A stretch of 64,000 bases of DNA from the NCBI GenBank assembly GCA_008638375.1, contig CM018032.1:40053355-40117354 (forward strand), given 5' to 3'. A model generated the notes under the pieces. The model searched no databases and was not told the DNA's origin. It saw nothing but the letters and a program-made list of their open reading frames with translations. Made by a program: the position numbers and the translations under genes. The DNA is from Nyssa sinensis. Lineage: Eukaryota > Streptophyta > Magnoliopsida > Cornales > Nyssaceae. This document shows, piece by piece, positions 60,241 through 64,000 of the stretch. The stretch's first letter is position 1. Each line of letters starts with the position of its first letter.

Positions 60241-61839
60241 TAAATAATTATTTTATTATTTAATTAATTACCAGGGGCTTAAATGTATAATTTGTCCAAA
60301 ATCTGGGCCACTGTATAATATCCCAAAACTGTTGGGGGTCAATATGTAATTTTAGAAAGCTGTGGGGCCAAAACAGAATTTAATAAAATATAGTTTCAGA
60401 ACCGTTTGGTTCTAGGGTTCACCAAGTGAACCGGTCCAAATTTCCCTAAACCATCCGGTCTAGTTACCTTGAGAGAACCGGGATATGATATCCCTGGTAA
60501 CCCCAATTTCTTTCTTATTCTTGGTTTGGATAGGCCCAGTTCAGATTTCAATTTATTATTTGGATTGCCAAACAAGTCGAATTCAGGTTTTAAATTTAAA
60601 ACCTTTAACCTCATACGGCGCCGTTCCACTAAAGCAGTGGCACGCCCTAGACCGACACGTGTCTGGGTCGACACGCGAGTCGACCGAGTCGACTCTGTCT
60701 TCCCCATGGTGCAGGGCATTGTTGCCCTAGTTGCACTCATCAAGTTTTTTCCAATTTCGTGGGTTTTCGAAGGCTGTTTTCAACTGATTTTGGTTCCAAA
60801 CTATTCCTAAAGTCTAGACCAACAACTTGGCATCGATTTTGAGCTTCGAATCCATGCATGGAGCTCTGTATAACCGATTATCATGCAGGTTTTCAGTTCG
60901 GTCGTGGGGCCTTATTTCTCAACCAAATCTCACAAGGTTTGGTTCTTTGTGACCGTATGTCCATGGGGATCAACATCCCATTTAGCCATTTCAGTTTAAG
61001 AGCCTATTCCAGATTTTGGGTTCCATGGCCGAGACCTATAGGTTCGGTTTTGAGGGTCTAGACCTAGGTTTCTAGGTCGCGGATCCGTGGTTTTGACACC
61101 TTAGGAAGGTCTAGTTCATGTTTAGACCATCAAGATTCAGTTTTATGGAGGTCAAATCAGACCTGCTACAGGGAAGCTCTATCCATGGCGGTTGGGTCTC
61201 GGTTTTATGTTTTCTATGCCTATTCGACCCTCTCAGTGTTTCTATAACCATCCCAAGCCTCACAGTAACTCATCTACACAGTTTGTATGGTCTAAGACTA
61301 TCAAAACAGTGTCAATATTTAAACAGAAAATTTTTCAGTTTTAAAGGGTTACCTTTCATACAGTGATAGTTCTCCTCTTGGCTCGATTCAGGCCTGTTCA
61401 TGGCTTGGTCCAGGTTGCCCCAGTGCAGTCGTGTGCTGCTGAGTCCTCAATCCCCTTTGGTGCGTCTCTAATGAAACACACCATGCACACACACAAGCTT
61501 GTATATACATGCAAGCCTCACATGTTTCTCTCTCTAGACTCCCCTACCCGAGCACACACACAATAGCCATTCTCAGCATGCCTAATTTGCATCTATGTGA
61601 GAACTCATGTCCACATGCAAAACCCTCTTGCTTTTCAAGGAGCATATATCTATATATATACATATATACATCTATGTATATATCTATGTGTGCAAGTTCG
61701 GGCGACTAATTGGGGTTGACATGAGGGGATGGAAACTAATCATATGGGGTTTGCATGGATTGCTATTGGTCCATTTGGGTGGCAAGTTGGGGCAATTCAG
61801 TGTTATATACCATTAAGTTGGGTATATGGGCACAAAGGT

Positions 61840-61918
61840 GCTGGTGGCCACTTGGTTTAATCTTTGGATGGAATTCATTCTCTCCATAGGTCAAGGGTTC
61901 AATTCCCCTTGACCACCA
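61840..61918 (+). repeat. tRNA-like segment with A box, B box and CCA-like end
   Basis: TGGCCACTTGG (61845-61855) is A-box-like, and GGTTCAATTCC (61896-61906) is a near-perfect B box 40 bp downstream. Around it, GGTCAAGGG and CCCTTGACC (61889-61914) form a 9-bp perfect stem and are followed by ACCA. It looks like the T arm and acceptor of a tRNA fused into one long hairpin, so it is more likely a tRNA-derived repeat than a gene. Confidence 0.5.
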
Positions 61919-62514
61919 ATTTGGCCATTTTTCACCATTTTGGGCTAAGGTCACGTTTGGCTGCGCAGTAATTCAGTTTTTGATGTTTGTCTCATAACTT
62001 TCATTCCGTAACTCCTTTTTCGATGCGGTTTATTCCGAGAGTTTCATATTTCAGTTATCTACAGTGTCAGAGGTTCCGTGTCATTTATTAGTCATTCGGG
62101 ATTTTCGTGCTTAACTAATTCAGGTTCCGTTAGCGTTAAACCGGCGTTATTTCACCTAATTAAATGATAATTAGGTTCGGGTATTGTACCCTATTCTCGA
62201 ACATGTTTTAATTGTTTTATCGGTCTATCTTGACCGTCGGGAGATTAGGGTTAATTCCCTTGATTATTCTCTAAGCCGGTACTAATTAATAATTAAATTA
62301 TTAATTATTAATTAAGTAAGATCGGGGTGTTACATCTATCATGCTCTAAGTGATGGCGCTTTCACCTTTTTCCATTTTTTGGGATTTTTCAGAAGTTTCC
62401 CCGCCTATATTCTTAGGCTCTATGAAAGCCTCTACTATTTTGACCTCTGAACTCGGGGCTGGACTATCAACAGACTTGTTTTTTATGGTTTTTTTAAGGG
62501 CTACTAGCTACTAA

Positions 62515-64000
62515 TGTCATGACCTAGAACCCACCCTATGCAGATCTCAAATCGCGACACCGGCCCGACCCTTTTATCGAACCGGCATCTGAACTTGCTA
62601 AACAATCAATGCTACTAACATGCAACAACTATCATATCATATCATAAACAACAGAAGAATTTAAATAAAAGTTGCATGTCTATATATCTGGTTCTCAAAA
62701 TATAGACTTTAAAAAGTCTAATACATTACATCCCCAAAATGTGGATGATATGGGAGGCTACAAGATTGTACTGAATATTATACATTACAATTATACCTAA
62801 AAATGTCCACTAGCTAGGTAGGCTGCTACTGTCCTCCTACAGCTTCTTTTCCTGAAATAGTCAGATTAAATTTGTACTGAGCTAACTTAGCTCAGTAAGT
62901 AATTCTCCTTTGCTTTGTCATGTGTACGAGTTAGTATAGAAAAGCATAATCCAAATGAATAAGGATAAGGAACATGATAGCCAGTCAAAATCATAAAGTC
63001 ATAACTCATCAATGAATATCAAATGGTAAGAAGCTCAAGAGATAATCAATGAAAATCTGGTATGATAACAATAATCATACTGATATAGTCATGAGCTGTC
63101 TCAGGCATAATCGTAAGTACTCAATAAAGCTTTGCAATCATATGATCATTCACAGGAAAAATATGATCAACCTATGAATTCCATGAAAAGATAATGATAT
63201 CAACAAAAGTGGATGTTGCTTAACTTGTGGCCCAGCATACCCCCTAAGCGCTTGTAGCACAGAGCTCTTTATTGTTCCAAATTCCCTGATTTGTCAGCCT
63301 TGAACTGAACCAGTCGGTTTAGTACTCGATCTCGTAGATCCCACTTTAAATGCCACTTTAAGTTTCATTTTTCTGACCCGTAGGTCTAGTATAGCATCAG
63401 ATAGATTTTGTGACTCAACACAAATCCGACATTTATAATATACCGAGATCATGCTAAATCTCATGAAGAGTAAAATGCAATATCACTTTTCTTAGTAGCG
63501 AAAATGAAACTGTTGCCTTTCTATGCCAATATGAACTAGGCTGCTGAGATCATAACATTTTGCCCTTTGAGGCCTATGTACAAAGTGTACAGAAATCATG
63601 ATCAAGATGTATAACAGTCAATAAACACTTTCCACAAGATAGAACAAGTATCACATTGTGGATCCAATAAACATCAGGTACGTATTAGAGTACAATTTGG
63701 CAGTATATGAAAAATTGGTGACATGGCTAGAAGTATCACATGCAAAGATCAGATATTACTTACCTCTTCGACTGTTTCCTTTCTTTCTTAAATCAAGTCC
63801 CCTTTCTCTTCTCTTTTGAAGTCCCTATTTAATCATGAAATACATCTCAGTCTATTGTTCACATAGTCTATGCTATTCATCAAATTTTATGTCCCATTGT
63901 TATAAGTATCTTATTTGCTAAAATAAACTCTACTATTGAGTCTGGAACATTAAAGAAAATCAGTTTAGGCTTTCACGGACTTCAAATTGGACATTTGTAC
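62515..64000 (+). mobile_element. Giant LTR, copy C (5' part; runs off the window)
   Basis: Starts TGTCATGACCTAGAACCCAC and then CCTATGCAGAT, matching the start of copy B (TGTCACATCCCGAACCCC, CCTACGCGGAT). Further shared words include TTCCTGAAA...GTCAGA...GAGCT and CAGTAAGTAA near 62900 against CAGTGAGTAA near 57580. It may be a solo LTR or the 5' LTR of a full element; the right part is not visible. Confidence 0.65.

Larger units (their letters stand above)
57046..62334 (+). mobile_element. Giant solo LTR, copy B (5.3 kb)
   Basis: Starts TGTCACATCCCGAACCCC and ends CGGGGTGTTACA, flanked by TCTAT on both sides (57041-57045 and 62335-62339). No coding homology was found and the terminal sequence does not recur inside, so it is read as a solo LTR. 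It contains two degenerate tandem arrays and a tRNA-like segment. Copy A (1547-5328) and copy C (62515 onward) are relatives. Length and sequence style suggest an Ogre-like Ty3/gypsy family; this is inference. Confidence 0.75.
54084..62514 (+). mobile_element. Tat-group retrotransposon copy 3 (internally deleted, split by a giant LTR)
   Basis: Begins with an LTR start, TGATATACCATAAACAGACA, at 54084. About 75 bp later, by 54165, the sequence is already late pol (LTPKEAHYVLAKIHE), so most of the LTR, gag, protease, reverse transcriptase and RNase H have been deleted. Integrase, three tandem repeat units and the antisense gene follow in the order seen in copies 1 and 2. The antisense exon 1 is interrupted at 57046-62334 by a giant LTR and cut at 62515 by another, so the 3' LTR is not in the window. 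Confidence 0.88.
55463..62514 (-). pseudogene. Spliced antisense gene of Tat copy 3, interrupted
   Basis: Exon 1 is in two pieces, 62514-62335 and 57045-56571, on either side of the giant LTR; the pieces join in the middle of a segment matching copies 1 and 2 (SSEVKIVEAF before, FDFPIN after). Intron 1 is 56570-56477, donor G|GTGAG as in the other copies, but the acceptor reads TGCAA where the others have TGCAG. Exon 2 is 56476-55964 (APLVPKQKRGKGKA, DLMVIHMR). Intron 2 begins GTGAG at 55963, and its acceptor near 55879 has lost one G. Exon 3, 55878-55463, is long and coiled-coil-like with three stops. All three copies thus share both intron positions, and in this copy both acceptors are damaged. 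Confidence 0.78.

Noticed and set aside
60396..60810. Overlapping 113- and 115-codon frames on opposite strands in giant LTR copy B
   Set aside because: Mutually complementary frames in a locally GC-rich stretch, with no recognisable domain. Could be revisited if conserved in other copies.
61840..61918. Functional tRNA gene
   Set aside because: A and B boxes and a CCA-like end are present, but the stem merges T arm and acceptor and no anticodon arm or D arm can be drawn convincingly.
57046..62334. Giant LTR copy B read as a protein-coding or non-LTR element
   Set aside because: Open frames are short (under 115 codons), lie on both strands, and match no known motif; ends and target duplication fit an LTR.

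Overview
The window is nuclear DNA from a flowering plant, almost certainly a eudicot. It is AT-rich, has plant-type introns, carries one leucine-rich-repeat receptor-like kinase gene, and is otherwise filled with plant LTR retrotransposons, solo LTRs, small tRNA-derived repeats and microsatellites. I could not identify the species.

Layout. 1-9202 is noncoding repeat DNA holding a giant solo LTR (1547-5328, minus strand). 9208-14050 is a decayed but structurally complete Ty1/copia element on the minus strand. 15739-27615 is an 11.9-kb Ty3/gypsy element of the Tat group on the plus strand, with both LTRs and an ATATA target-site duplication. 27616-35119 is mostly featureless, with a possible hAT-type MITE. 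35120-43598 is a second, more decayed Tat element on the minus strand, with an ATAAA duplication. 43599-48117 holds a copia remnant and short tandem repeats. 48118-50782 is the only intact host gene, a two-exon LRR receptor-like pseudokinase. 54084-62514 is a third, internally deleted Tat element, split by a 5.3-kb giant solo LTR (57046-62334). A further giant LTR starts at 62515 and runs off the end.

The most interesting system is in the three Tat elements. Each carries, between pol and the 3' LTR, an additional gene on the opposite strand. In the best copy (24627-26552) three exons join through two canonical GT-AG introns into one 588-codon frame, broken only by three TAG codons. The intron positions and both flanking coding contexts recur in the other two copies. 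In the two copies where the upstream region survives, a conserved block and a TATA box precede the antisense start. In all three copies a short tandem array lies where pol and the antisense gene converge. The elements therefore look like two-gene, convergently transcribed retrotransposons whose extra gene must be spliced from its own transcript and cannot be expressed from the genomic RNA.

Decay is biased: most in-frame stops in the copia and Tat genes are TAG or TGA codons explained by C-to-T change in CAG or CGA, as expected from long-term cytosine methylation. Three related giant LTRs (TGTCA start, TTACA end) in both orientations add a second repeat family, and two of them landed within 180 bp of one another in the same antisense exon.
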